A stretch of 64,000 nt of DNA from Pedobacter sp. ISL-64 (GTDB lineage Bacteria; Bacteroidota; Bacteroidia; Sphingobacteriales; Sphingobacteriaceae): contig NZ_JAGGPU010000002.1 in the NCBI RefSeq assembly GCF_018613605.1, positions 124,001 through 188,000 of the forward strand. The letters are read 5' to 3'. The position numbers were made by a program, and so were the translations under genes. Positions 51,942-60,632 of this stretch are shown here, piece by piece; the first letter of the stretch is position 1; every line of letters starts with the position of its first letter. The notes beneath the pieces are model-generated. The model saw only the letters and a list, made by a program, of their open reading frames with translations. It ran no database searches and was not told where the DNA came from.

Positions 51942-53531
51942 ATGAATACATCACAAGATTTAAAGCAAGGTTCCCGAAACAATAAATCGGGCAATAAGAA
52001 ACTACAGGGAAAGTATGATTACATCATAATCGGTGGCGGCTCGGCAGGATGTGCCCTGGCCAGACGGTTACTGGATACTACAGAGGCGACTATCCTGCTG
52101 CTTGAAAGCGCCTCTGATGGCGTGGATATCAGTTCAATAACAGAGGCGACCCTTTGGCCACAAAATATCGGCTCTATTGTGGACTATAATCTGCAATACC
52201 AAACATCAAGTAATACCGGAAACAATACTTTGATCCTTCCACGTGGAAAAGTCTTGGGCGGCTCAGGCAGCATCAATGGAATGGTTTGGGCTCGTGGTCA
52301 TCAGGATGATTACAACGGGTGGGCACACGTCGGAAATAAGGGATGGGACTTTCAGTCGGTGCTGCCCTTCTTCAAAAAAATTGAGGACTGGGAAGAAGGT
52401 GAGAGTGACTTCCACGGTGCCGGCGGGCCGATAAGGGTGGAGAGAACCAATCCTTCCCATATAGTCTCGGACAGATTGATTGATGCTGCAAAATCCTTCG
52501 GCATGCCATTTCTGAAAGACACCAACGGACGATCGCCTGAGGGCGTGGGGCAGATGGTTGCAAATATCACCAATGGTAAGCGATGCAGTCCTTTTAATGG
52601 TTATTTGGAGCCGGTTCTGAACAACGAAAGGCTAACGGTGCTCACCAATGCCAAGGTATCTAAAATAGAAATTATAGGCGACCGTTGCACCGGCGTTGAA
52701 TTTAGCTGGTTCAAAAATAAAATAATAGTGAAGGCAGGGTTCGAAGTTATTTTGTCCGCTGGCGCTATAGAATCACCAAGGTTACTAATGCTTTCGGGCA
52801 TCGGTCCGTGGGATGATCTCAAGGCCCTTGGCATCAATCCAAAGCTCGATCGTAACGGTGTAGGTAAAAACCTGCACGACCATGTCCTGTTGCAAGGGCT
52901 CATTTTTGAGGCTAAGCAGCCGCTAGGTACGGTGAACAATAATCTTTCGGGGGCGGTAGCCTACTGGAAAAGTAATCCAAAACTTAGCCGTCCAGACCTC
53001 ATGATATTAAGCGGGCAGGTTCCTTTCGTGTCACCGGCCATCGCTGCCAAAAATACATTTCCGCCCAACTGCTTTAGTATTGCACCCGCTTTGATACAGG
53101 TCAAAAGCAGAGGGATACTGAAACTGACCTCTTCCAAGACAGATGCCCCGCTACATATTGATGCAAATCTTTTAGGAGAGAAAGCGGACTTGGACGCTTT
53201 GGTGAATGCTGTTGAGATTTGTCTTGAGCTCGCTTCACAGCCGGAAATGGCTGATTTGATTAAGAAAATCCGTGTTAATGTGAAAAAGAAAAAGGATATC
53301 GCAGACTTTGTAAGGGATGCAGCCGGAAGCTATGCCCATCCGGTCGGTACCTGCAGTATGGGTACCCATAACGACGCTGTTGTTAGTCCGAATTTACAAG
53401 TTCATGGTATTCGCGGTCTGCGTATTGCAGATGCCTCCATAATGCCGGCTATTCCAGCAGCCAACACCAATGCGCCAACGCTTATGATTGCTGAATATGC
53501 CGCAAAGCTGATTGCTGCAGAAAGGCATTAA
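51942..53531 (+). CDS. GMC-family FAD oxidoreductase (choline/alcohol dehydrogenase-like)
   Basis: A 529-residue glucose-methanol-choline oxidoreductase. The dinucleotide-binding start is YIIIGGGSAGCALARRLL, the FAD loop LPRGKVLGGSGSINGMVWARG, and the second GMC signature EVILSAGAIESPRLLMLSGIG. The C-terminal catalytic His lies in AHPVGTCSMG and the Asn in NTNAPTLMIAEYAA. It oxidises a primary or secondary alcohol to the carbonyl, passing electrons to a quinone or oxygen. The start at 51942 is supported by the promoter position. A motif-controlled SDR gene follows; an ALDH gene lies further down and could complete oxidation to the acid. Confidence 0.9.
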   Translation: MNTSQDLKQGSRNNKSGNKKLQGKYDYIIIGGGSAGCALARRLLDTTEATILLLESASDGVDISSITEATLWPQNIGSIVDYNLQYQTSSNTGNNTLILPRGKVLGGSGSINGMVWARGHQDDYNGWAHVGNKGWDFQSVLPFFKKIEDWEEGESDFHGAGGPIRVERTNPSHIVSDRLIDAAKSFGMPFLKDTNGRSPEGVGQMVANITNGKRCSPFNGYLEPVLNNERLTVLTNAKVSKIEIIGDRCTGVEFSWFKNKIIVKAGFEVILSAGAIESPRLLMLSGIGPWDDLKALGINPKLDRNGVGKNLHDHVLLQGLIFEAKQPLGTVNNNLSGAVAYWKSNPKLSRPDLMILSGQVPFVSPAIAAKNTFPPNCFSIAPALIQVKSRGILKLTSSKTDAPLHIDANLLGEKADLDALVNAVEICLELASQPEMADLIKKIRVNVKKKKDIADFVRDAAGSYAHPVGTCSMGTHNDAVVSPNLQVHGIRGLRIADASIMPAIPAANTNAPTLMIAEYAAKLIAAERH

Positions 53532-53639
53532 CCAAGTGCTCATCGAGCATCAAATCTATTTTCATCTGGGCTGATATTTAACGGAAATCAACAAAACTCA
53601 GATCGAGGTTCGTAGATGGTCCTAACTGTCGCAACAACA

Positions 53640-53692
53640 AGCATATCACCGATTTAGGTGATATGCTATCGTGTTCAGTCTGCTTAATATTG
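53640..53692 (+). promoter_or_regulatory. Shared activator motif and -7 box of the SDR gene
   Basis: ATCACC-GATTT-AGGTGA (53645-53661) inside a perfect inverted repeat AGCATATCACC / GGTGATATGCT (53640-53650, 53657-53667). After 23 nt follows TAATATTG (53685-53692), one mismatch from TAnnTTTG. The repeat could be read as a terminator of the GMC gene, but no T-run follows. Confidence 0.6.
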
Positions 53693-53737
53693 CACTTTAA
53701 ATTAAGGTAAGCCTGCTTACAAAAAACAAGAAGAAAT

Positions 53738-54652
53738 ATGTGGTCAAAAGAAGATATAGAAGATCAATCCGGTAAAACCGTAATTATTACAGGAGCCAAT
53801 AGCGGTATCGGCTTCGAAACTGCCAAAACTTTATATGAAAAAGGTGCGTATGTAATTTTAGCATGCAGGGATATTGTCAAAGCAAAATCCGCTATTGTGG
53901 AAATTGAAAAGCAGCCTACATCCGGAAAGCTAGAAGCTGCGCAGCTAGATCTATCCAGCTTATCGTCTGTAAGTCACTTTGCTCAGGTATTTAAGGAAAA
54001 GGGTATATCTCTTCACCTGCTCATCAATAACGCGGGGATAATGAATCCGCCCCTTACCTTTACCGCCGAGGGTTTCGAATCTCAGTATGGAGTTAATTTT
54101 TTTGGGCACTTTGCATTAACCGCTCACCTATATCCCTTACTCGCGCAAAACATTGGAGCCCGTATCGTAACGGTGACGAGTTTAGCCTATACCTATGGTA
54201 GTATCGATTTCAACAATCTTAAGTCCGAAAAATCTTATGATGCATTCCGGGAATATTGTCAAAGCAAGCTTTCCGACCTATTATTCTCATTAGAATTACA
54301 ACGGCGCATTGCGACTCAAGGCGACCAGGTTCTTTCCGTTGCTGCACATCCCGGGGTAACCAAAACTGAACTATCTAGGCATATGAGTGCCGAGGAATTG
54401 GACGGTTTCTCCGAAAGGTTAGGTCCATCCATGATGGTTCAGCAGGGTGCATTATCGATTTTATATGCCGCGGTGTCCCCTAATGTTGTGGGAGGCGGAT
54501 TTTATGGGCCAGATGCAGACGGTGGCTTGAGAGGCTATCCCGCTTCCACTCTGATAGAGAAAGTTGCATTGGATGAAACACTTGCCAGAAAGCTGTGGAA
54601 GTCAGCCCATGCCGCTAGCGGCCTATGCTTACCTGTGCTGTTGCAAATTTAA
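53738..54652 (+). CDS. Short-chain dehydrogenase/reductase (retinol-dehydrogenase-like)
   Basis: A 304-residue SDR. TGANSGIGFETAKTL binds the cofactor, ILACRDIVKAKSA follows, and NNAGIMNPP, VTVTSLAYTYG and YCQSKLSDLLFSLEL carry the catalytic Ser, Tyr and Lys. The layout matches the retinol-dehydrogenase/WW-domain oxidoreductase group. Its promoter has one of the best copies of the activator motif. It stands between the GMC oxidoreductase and the ALDH genes, suggesting a common oxidation route for an alcohol substrate. Confidence 0.88.
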   Translation: MWSKEDIEDQSGKTVIITGANSGIGFETAKTLYEKGAYVILACRDIVKAKSAIVEIEKQPTSGKLEAAQLDLSSLSSVSHFAQVFKEKGISLHLLINNAGIMNPPLTFTAEGFESQYGVNFFGHFALTAHLYPLLAQNIGARIVTVTSLAYTYGSIDFNNLKSEKSYDAFREYCQSKLSDLLFSLELQRRIATQGDQVLSVAAHPGVTKTELSRHMSAEELDGFSERLGPSMMVQQGALSILYAAVSPNVVGGGFYGPDADGGLRGYPASTLIEKVALDETLARKLWKSAHAASGLCLPVLLQI

Positions 54653-54885
54653 TCATCAAAAAATATGTTGCGCTTTAGCGCATAAGTATAGCGGCCAAAG
54701 GTTTCCTCTTTTCTTCGCTTACCTCTTCTGCGCATAAACCCCGAGCTTGGTAAGGTAAAGGTTGTGGGTAGCATCGCAACGTGTTTAAAACTGGAAAACC
54801 TGTGGCCCTTTTTTTATCATGCTCAACTTTGAAAGTTAAGACTCACTTCTCGAAGAGCCCTGGTTCATTTATTATTTTAAGAAAC

Positions 54886-56250
54886 ATGAAAGAATTATTA
54901 GATCTGCAAAGAAGCTATTTTGATTCCAATATCACCAAGTCCCCGGCATTCCGTGTGGCTCAGTTAAAGAAACTTAAGCGTGTCATCAGGGATCACGAAC
55001 CTGAACTAATCAACGCAGTATATAAAGATTTTATGAAAGGGCAGTTCAATACCTTTCTTACCGAATTTTCAGGATTATACACAGAACTCGATAATTACAT
55101 CAAGAATTTGCCAAAATGGTCTAAGGTAGAGCGGGCAAAAACAAACCTGTTAAATATGCCTGCAAAAAGTTACCTGATACCTGAACCGCTCGGTGTCTGT
55201 CTTGTCATCGGTGCATGGAATTATCCTATCAGCTTAAGCCTGGGTCCGGTTCTCGCTGCCATTGCCGCCGGAAATACGGTGATACTCAAACCCAGTGAAA
55301 TCACCACCCATACAAGCGCCGTGATTGCGAAAATGATCAGAGCAAATTTTGACCCCTCTTTTTTTACCGTAGTCCAAGGGGGTGTCAAGGAAACAACCGA
55401 ACTCCTTACACAGGCCTATGACAAAATATTTTTTACCGGCAGCGTAAGCGTCGGAAAGATTGTTTATCAGGCAGCTGCCCTTCACTTAACGCCCGTTACC
55501 CTGGAACTTGGCGGGAAAAGCCCCGCAATAATTGCAGCAGATGCTAACCTTAGTATCATTGTCAAAAGGTTAGTATGGGGTAAGTTTCTCAATGCTGGCC
55601 AAACTTGTATCGCCCCTGATTATGTATATGTTCATAAAAGCATAGAAGATCAGTTTTTAAAAATACTTTCCGCAGAGATAGATCATGCACAGTTTGCACT
55701 GGAAAAGGATAACTATGCACAAATTATAACCACTAAGCATTTAGAACGCCTGATAGCTCTTATTGATGAGCGAAAACTTTTCAAAGGCGGTAGGTTTGAT
55801 AAAAGTTCAAGATTTCTGGAGCCAACGGTGATGAGCAATGTCAGTCAAGATGACAAAGTCATGGAAGATGAAATTTTTGGTCCTATCTTTCCCATTCTTT
55901 CTTATGAAAATATCGAGGATGTAATCAGTTATGTAAAATCCCGTCCTAAACCACTTGCATTGTACCTTTTTACTGAAAGCCATAGCCTAAGGAAAAAAGT
56001 ACTAACTGAAGTATCCTTCGGCGGCGGTGCGGTCAATGAAGTGATACTCCAGTTTGCAAATGAAAATCTGCCTTTTGGAGGCGTAGGGCAAAGCGGAATG
56101 GGGGCCTATCACGGTGAAGCAGGGTTCCGTTGCTTTACTCATTATAAGAGTATACTTCAAAAGCCAACATGGTTTGAGCCAACATTGAAATATTACCCCT
56201 ATAAACGCTGGAAAGAAAATCTGATAAATAATATCATCCGATTTTCATGA
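54886..56250 (+). CDS. Aldehyde dehydrogenase, ALDH3 type (second copy)
   Basis: A 454-residue NAD(P)-dependent aldehyde dehydrogenase. The open frame reaches back to GTG 54781, but ATG 54886 matches the normal family N-terminus. IGAWNYP, FTGSVSVG, LELGGKSP (Glu207) and GQTCIAPDY (Cys241) are present, as are EEIFGPIFPI and LPFGGVGQSG. It is related to the enzyme at 2066-3481, but the two differ clearly over their lengths. It should oxidise the aldehyde made by the neighbouring alcohol-oxidising enzymes (inference). Only a weak motif copy (54737) is upstream. Confidence 0.9.
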   Translation: MKELLDLQRSYFDSNITKSPAFRVAQLKKLKRVIRDHEPELINAVYKDFMKGQFNTFLTEFSGLYTELDNYIKNLPKWSKVERAKTNLLNMPAKSYLIPEPLGVCLVIGAWNYPISLSLGPVLAAIAAGNTVILKPSEITTHTSAVIAKMIRANFDPSFFTVVQGGVKETTELLTQAYDKIFFTGSVSVGKIVYQAAALHLTPVTLELGGKSPAIIAADANLSIIVKRLVWGKFLNAGQTCIAPDYVYVHKSIEDQFLKILSAEIDHAQFALEKDNYAQIITTKHLERLIALIDERKLFKGGRFDKSSRFLEPTVMSNVSQDDKVMEDEIFGPIFPILSYENIEDVISYVKSRPKPLALYLFTESHSLRKKVLTEVSFGGGAVNEVILQFANENLPFGGVGQSGMGAYHGEAGFRCFTHYKSILQKPTWFEPTLKYYPYKRWKENLINNIIRFS

Positions 56251-56404
56251 ACGTATACTGCTTGAGCAGAATTTCCACGTTGCGTAGCCTTGAAGGAGTG
56301 TGCCAAAGTACGATTCTTCAAGGTGCTATGTAATAGACTCATACTTATTCAAAGACATATTTCCGGTACTCAAAAAAAACCCTACAAGGTGATAGAACTT
56401 TGTT

Positions 56405-56638
56405 ATGAAAACAAAAAAAATAGACGACAAATTATTCATCTCGAATCAAACTGGAAATGGTGACCGGCAAACGCATCAATCAAATCTGCTCAATCACAAC
56501 CAATGTACAACTACCCATAATAGTAATGAGAATACTGATGATGTTTCCGCAACTGAAATGCTTCAAATGCTTGAAGAAAATATAGTGCCCGGCGTGGATC
56601 ATTTGAATATCTTTTCTTTCTGGATGCTTTTTGGATAA
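56405..56638 (+). CDS. Small hypothetical protein (77 residues)
   Basis: An ATG-initiated frame with an AAGGTGAT Shine-Dalgarno-like sequence (56386-56393) 11 nt before the start. It is polar, with an Asn/Thr/His-rich middle (NHNQCTTTHNSNEN), one cysteine and a hydrophobic C-terminal end (IFSFWMLFG). The basic start MKTKKIDDKLFISN vaguely resembles leader peptides of Bacteroidota natural-product precursors, but no modification enzyme is nearby. No family is recognised, and it may be non-coding. Confidence 0.4.
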   Translation: MKTKKIDDKLFISNQTGNGDRQTHQSNLLNHNQCTTTHNSNENTDDVSATEMLQMLEENIVPGVDHLNIFSFWMLFG

Positions 56639-56862
56639 AATTTTAAGTACTGAATCTTAATCAAAGTAATTTAATGAGGGACATTGATAATGGATATAAT
56701 TGAAACTTTGAAATTCATAAGGACCCCTGTGTAATTGCTAATCGTATGGAATCTGATTAGCAGAACTTTGACCTAGGTTCTTCCACAGATAGTCTTAGAA
56801 CTGAATCTTCCTAAATACGTTCCGAAAGTGTTTCCTTAAATAATGAATTAAAGAATAAAAAA

Positions 56863-57750
56863 ATGAATTTGAAATTAAAAAAATTGATTTTCCTTGTGAT
56901 TATCGTTATCATGAGCAATGCGCTAATGAGTGCTTCCGCGCAAGTTAAAGACCAAGCCGTTCCTAAACATTCAAAAACAATTGTATTTGTAACTGGGGCC
57001 TTTGTTCACCACAGCATCTGGGATAATTGGAAAACTTATTTTGAAAAATTAGGATATCAAGTCATTGTGCCTGCAAGTCTTCACAAGAACTCGACTGTTG
57101 AGCAGCTCCGTCTAGATCCCAACAAGCCCTTGTCCGAAGCTAAGCTAGGCGACGTGATCAAACATTATGAACATATAATTGGTGGCTTAAAAGAGAAGCC
57201 AATCCTTATCGGACACTCTTTAGGTGGATTGATTGTACAGCACTTGCTCTCTGAAAACCTAGCTCAAGGCGGGGTGGTTATTCATTCCCTGCCACCAAAA
57301 GGCGTTATAACTTTCAAATATTCGTTTTTAAAGTCGGTATTTAGACCTCTGGGCTATTTTACGAAACGGAGCGATAATTACATGATGTCCTTAAAGCATT
57401 GGGCTTATACGTTTACAAATGGAATGTCTGCATTTGAGCAGGACTCCACGTATAACAAATTTGTAATTCCCGAATCTAAAAGGGTGGCAAGGGGTGCGCT
57501 GACGAAGGATGCAAAAATTGATTATAAAAAGCCTCATGCCCCGCTGCTCATTTTATCCGGCAGCGAGGATCATATTATACCCGCGGTGTTAAATTACAAA
57601 AACTATAAGAAATATAAGTCCAAAGACTACATCGTAGACTATAAAGAGATGCCTTCACGTAACCATTTTGTATTGGGACAAGAAGGGTGGCAAGAGGAAG
57701 CCAGATACATCCAAAACTGGATTGAAACCAATCAATCGAAATTTTGGTAG
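56863..57750 (+). CDS. Exported alpha/beta hydrolase
   Basis: A 295-residue alpha/beta hydrolase with a signal peptide (about 1-26, hydrophobic LIFLVIIVIMSNALMSASA). The nucleophile elbow GHSLGG places Ser119. The acid and histidine are probably in GSEDHIIP and PSRNHFVLGQ. HHSIWDNWKTYFEKLGYQV near the N-terminus matches the oxyanion region of esterase-type hydrolases. The substrate is unknown; an esterase or lactonase role is plausible. Its stop is followed in the same frame by an IS66 transposase tail. Confidence 0.82.
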   Translation: MNLKLKKLIFLVIIVIMSNALMSASAQVKDQAVPKHSKTIVFVTGAFVHHSIWDNWKTYFEKLGYQVIVPASLHKNSTVEQLRLDPNKPLSEAKLGDVIKHYEHIIGGLKEKPILIGHSLGGLIVQHLLSENLAQGGVVIHSLPPKGVITFKYSFLKSVFRPLGYFTKRSDNYMMSLKHWAYTFTNGMSAFEQDSTYNKFVIPESKRVARGALTKDAKIDYKKPHAPLLILSGSEDHIIPAVLNYKNYKKYKSKDYIVDYKEMPSRNHFVLGQEGWQEEARYIQNWIETNQSKFW

Positions 57751-57912
57751 CAAAACAACATCCTAAATACTTTTGTAGGCGGCTGTAAATTGAATGGCAT
57801 AAACCTTCTGGAGTGGCTCATGGACATTTTGAGAAGCATGCCAGCACGTAAAGCAAACAAGCCAAATGGATGCTGCGAAGTTACGGGTAGAAGACAACCG
57901 CATAAAAAATAG
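57751..57912 (+). mobile_element. Relic of an IS66-family transposase (3' end)
   Basis: Directly after the hydrolase stop the frame reads NTFVGGCKLNGINLLEWLMD, then ILRSMPARKANKP, with a stop at 57910-57912. C-K-x-x-(G/N)-I-N-P-x-E-W-L-x-D-(V/I)-L is the conserved C-terminal signature of IS66 TnpC transposases. Nothing of the rest of the transposase, nor of the small accessory frames, was found. The proline after IN is replaced by Leu, another sign of decay. Confidence 0.6.
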
Positions 57913-58238
57913 CTGGAGAAAAAATGGGCCCAGCCTATGATTATTTTGGTTTCAAGTAGCGAGGCTTAACTTGAACGATTGGTCGCCCAAAGAAACAAAT
58001 TTTAACAAATGTAAACCGGAACTGCATCAGCTTTTTTAGCAATACCCTGGTGTTAGGGGAAATGCAAGGGCTCACACTATTCAAGTATTCAACCAAATCC
58101 AGGGATCAGGCGGCTCTCAGATACGAAGGATGAACTGGTCAGGAAGATATTGATATCGGTGAGATTCTGCCCGTTTTCGGTGATTGTAGTTCTTCGAAAT
58201 CCAAAGCAATTTTGGCTTAAGAAAATACGATAATCACT
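57913..58238. other. Intergenic debris upstream of the lipoprotein gene
   Basis: It continues from the IS66 tail; no gene is seen. The right end holds the activator motif and -7 box of the next gene. Confidence 0.4.
58167..58214 (+). promoter_or_regulatory. Shared activator motif and -7 box of the lipoprotein gene
   Basis: CTGCCC-GTTTT-CGGTGA (58167-58183), 23-nt spacer, CAATTTTG (58207-58214), one mismatch from TAnnTTTG. The geometry is identical to that upstream of the MFS and SDR genes. Confidence 0.55.
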
Positions 58239-59024
58239 ATGAAAAATTTTTTAAAGCAAACCATGGGCTTGGCCCTCCTTACGTGGACATTAACTAGCTG
58301 TGATAAAAATGGAGAACACCAGCCTACTTTTGAAAACCGGGATGTTGAAGTTACCGTTGCATCGGGGGATAGTAGCGCAATTATTTCCAAAGTCAATCAG
58401 TTTCGTAATCATGCCGGTCTTACGTTAAACACCTTTCCAGATGGTTCCGTGAATGGTCGCAGGGAAATTAATTGGGACGGAGTTCCGGCCGATTTTATCA
58501 GTCCGCGTTTATTTCCGGCAAATTTTTTCAATAATATTGATCCTGCAGCCCCCGATGGCAGAAAACGCGGATTAGTTTATACCCCTAATGAAGCGACATT
58601 ACTAATCAGCGACAACAGCTTTTCAGAAATTGATACAGCATTCAAAAGGCAATTTGCCCAATTCAGTAAAAACAAGTTATTTAGTCCAAAAGGAACAACC
58701 ACAAGTGAAATACGCTTTATGGTGCCCGGAACCAACACCCCCGCTTATGTAACATCCTTTGGTCTTATCTTTTCCGATGTTGACAATTCAGATGCAACTG
58801 TTGTTGCAATTTATGACGGCATTAAACTTATTGGCATAGCCAAAGCGCAGGCTGCAGACAAGAAATTCTCATTCGTTGGTTTGCATACACACAAATCCAG
58901 AATTACCCGGATCAAGATTATATCCGGCAATTCAGTTCTGGCCGCCGGCGTCCGTGATGGCGCATCGAATGACATGGTTGTCATCGATGATCTTATTTAC
59001 AATGAACCTGTTGCAATAAAATAA
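58239..59024 (+). CDS. Predicted outer-membrane or periplasmic lipoprotein of unknown function
   Basis: A 261-residue lipoprotein (lipobox Cys21 in TWTLTSC). The mature part contains FRNHAGLTLNTFPDGSVNGR followed by REINWDGVP and a beta-rich C-terminal half ending VVIDDLIYNEP. The WDGV--- and FGLIFSDVDNSDATVVAIYDG blocks look like a carbohydrate-binding or concanavalin-like fold, but I recognise no named family. It is the first of two lipoprotein genes 26 bp apart. Its promoter carries the activator motif. Confidence 0.7.
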   Translation: MKNFLKQTMGLALLTWTLTSCDKNGEHQPTFENRDVEVTVASGDSSAIISKVNQFRNHAGLTLNTFPDGSVNGRREINWDGVPADFISPRLFPANFFNNIDPAAPDGRKRGLVYTPNEATLLISDNSFSEIDTAFKRQFAQFSKNKLFSPKGTTTSEIRFMVPGTNTPAYVTSFGLIFSDVDNSDATVVAIYDGIKLIGIAKAQAADKKFSFVGLHTHKSRITRIKIISGNSVLAAGVRDGASNDMVVIDDLIYNEPVAIK

Positions 59025-59050
59025 TTTATATCTTTTTAAATCAATAAAAT

Positions 59051-59827
59051 ATGTCTAATAACAATTTTTTAAAAACATTTAAGTCGCTCGCTATACTCTC
59101 AATCTTGCTCGGTATCTCTTCGTGTAGTAAAAACGATGATGAAAATGGACAAGCGCCTGCAATAAGCTACGGTGAATTTGTTGCTGTGGGTAAGGGTAAA
59201 GCACGAACCTACATATCCAAAAATATGGATGGCAGCGTTAAACAAGTCGGTTTTACATTCACTGAGAACGCTCTCGAGGGCTTGCCTGTTCAAAATGCAG
59301 AGTTTTCGCTACCCATGCCCGCAGACAATCAAACGCTAATCAAGCACATTTCATTTGATTATGCCGTTGTTGGACATGGTCCGGAGCATATTTACGATGT
59401 TCCCCATTTCGATATACATTATTACATGATATCCGAGCGCGAAAAAAATGAAATAACTTTGGAGGATCCAAGAATTGACGTCTTGCCTCCGGCTGCTTCC
59501 ATACCGAAGAACTACGTTCCAGGTCCAAATCAAGCTAAAATGGGAAAACACTGGTTTGATTCAACATCCCATGAGTATCATGGCAAGGATTTTACTTCAA
59601 CTTTTATCTACGGATCTTTCAATGGCAAATTTATCTTCATGGAGCCAATGATAGCCGTTAGCTATCTGAAAGAAAAGCCGAACGTAGATTTACCGGTAAC
59701 CAAACTAGGCGCCATCTCACAAACAGGTTTATATCCGCAGACCTATTCCATTTTGTGGGAAAAGGAGCGTAGAGAATATACCATCGCTCTTTCTGATCTG
59801 GCTATGCGCGCCAGTAAAGAATCATAA
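59051..59827 (+). CDS. Lipoprotein, probably DUF5602 / TTHB210-like
   Basis: A 258-residue lipoprotein (lipobox Cys25 in LLGISSC). The mature part contains HISFDYAVVGHGPEHIYDVP, then HFDIHYYMISE and YVPGPNQAKMGKHWFD, which I associate with the DUF5602/TTHB210-like family. Conserved histidines suggest metal binding. It is 26 bp behind the preceding lipoprotein gene and probably coregulated. Function unknown. Confidence 0.7.
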   Translation: MSNNNFLKTFKSLAILSILLGISSCSKNDDENGQAPAISYGEFVAVGKGKARTYISKNMDGSVKQVGFTFTENALEGLPVQNAEFSLPMPADNQTLIKHISFDYAVVGHGPEHIYDVPHFDIHYYMISEREKNEITLEDPRIDVLPPAASIPKNYVPGPNQAKMGKHWFDSTSHEYHGKDFTSTFIYGSFNGKFIFMEPMIAVSYLKEKPNVDLPVTKLGAISQTGLYPQTYSILWEKERREYTIALSDLAMRASKES

Positions 59828-59982
59828 GTATTTGAGTAGCGCTGTCCCTCCCAATTGGTGAAACGGTGCTGCTCTTTATCCAGCTCAAGAACGCTACTGG
59901 CTTAATACATAAAGTCCCATTAGGCGAATTAATGACCCTCATTCAATCCCTTTGTTACGTTGATCTTTCTTGACTTACCAAC

Positions 59983-60585
59983 TCATTGATTGATCAGGTG
60001 CAGTTTCTGGTAAATTTTCTTAACTAGCTCTTTCAGTAGATCAGGACTTGTTTTCATCTGTTGAGCGATTATCGTATAACTTTGTCCAATAACGAGTTGT
60101 CCCAGAATTTCACAATCTTGCCTGGTCAAGTGCTGTCCGTCTAAGGCGCTCACTTTGCCATGAGAAGTGAGGTTGTGTATATTCAGAATTTCGCGAGCTA
60201 CCCAAGACATCATCATAGCGCCCCCGGAATGAGTCTCCCTAATGGCCTCTCCGACATGTGATAGACCACTTTTCAGAATATAGCACGTTGCGCCGGCTTT
60301 CAGGGAAGCAAAAATTTTCTCCTCATCCTCAAACACCGTTTGAATGATGATGTCTATTCTGGGAATCTCTTTTTTTAGTTTCTTAATTGCATCGATGCCG
60401 TTAACCTGCGGCATCTCGATATCAATCAAAACAATATCAGGTTGACAGGACAATACCTTTTCCACGCAGTTGACAGCATCAGAAAATGATCCAACCATCT
60501 CGAAGTCCGGATCAATATTGAGTAATAGGATGATACTGTTCCTGATATTTTTATTGTCATCGAAAATGGCTACGCGTATGCTCAT
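59983..60585 (-). CDS. NarL/FixJ-family response regulator (2) with a degenerate DNA-binding domain
   Basis: A 200-residue paralogue of the regulator at 50459-51106. The two share the first 14 residues almost exactly (MSIR-AIFDDNKNIR). Phosphoacceptor Asp55 lies in IVLIDIEMPQ. The C-terminal LuxR-type domain is present but atypical: LTRQDCEILGQLVIGQSYTI, then a recognition helix reading SPDLLKELVKKIYQKLHL instead of the usual TVRSHIKKIYEKL. DNA binding could therefore be altered or lost. It is 47 bp downstream of the sensor kinase and in the same direction, so the two form a two-component operon. Confidence 0.87.
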   Translation of the reverse strand: MSIRVAIFDDNKNIRNSIILLLNIDPDFEMVGSFSDAVNCVEKVLSCQPDIVLIDIEMPQVNGIDAIKKLKKEIPRIDIIIQTVFEDEEKIFASLKAGATCYILKSGLSHVGEAIRETHSGGAMMMSWVAREILNIHNLTSHGKVSALDGQHLTRQDCEILGQLVIGQSYTIIAQQMKTSPDLLKELVKKIYQKLHLINQ

Positions 60586-60632
60586 ATTATAAATTCGACC
60601 GTGCTAAGCGGAAAGTTTAATTTAGTTGCGTT

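Noticed and set aside
53567..53585. ATATTTAACGGAA as a third copy of the 20-bp dyad repeat
   Set aside because: Only the right arm matches; the left CCGTTA arm is missing.
54737..54753. AACCCC-GAGCT-TGGTAA as a motif copy before the ALDH gene
   Set aside because: Both halves deviate and no -7 box stands at the usual distance.
56381..56393. AGGTGA-containing sequence as a further activator motif
   Set aside because: The left half does not match (AAAACC) and it lies 11-12 nt before a start codon, so AAGGTGAT is better read as a Shine-Dalgarno sequence.
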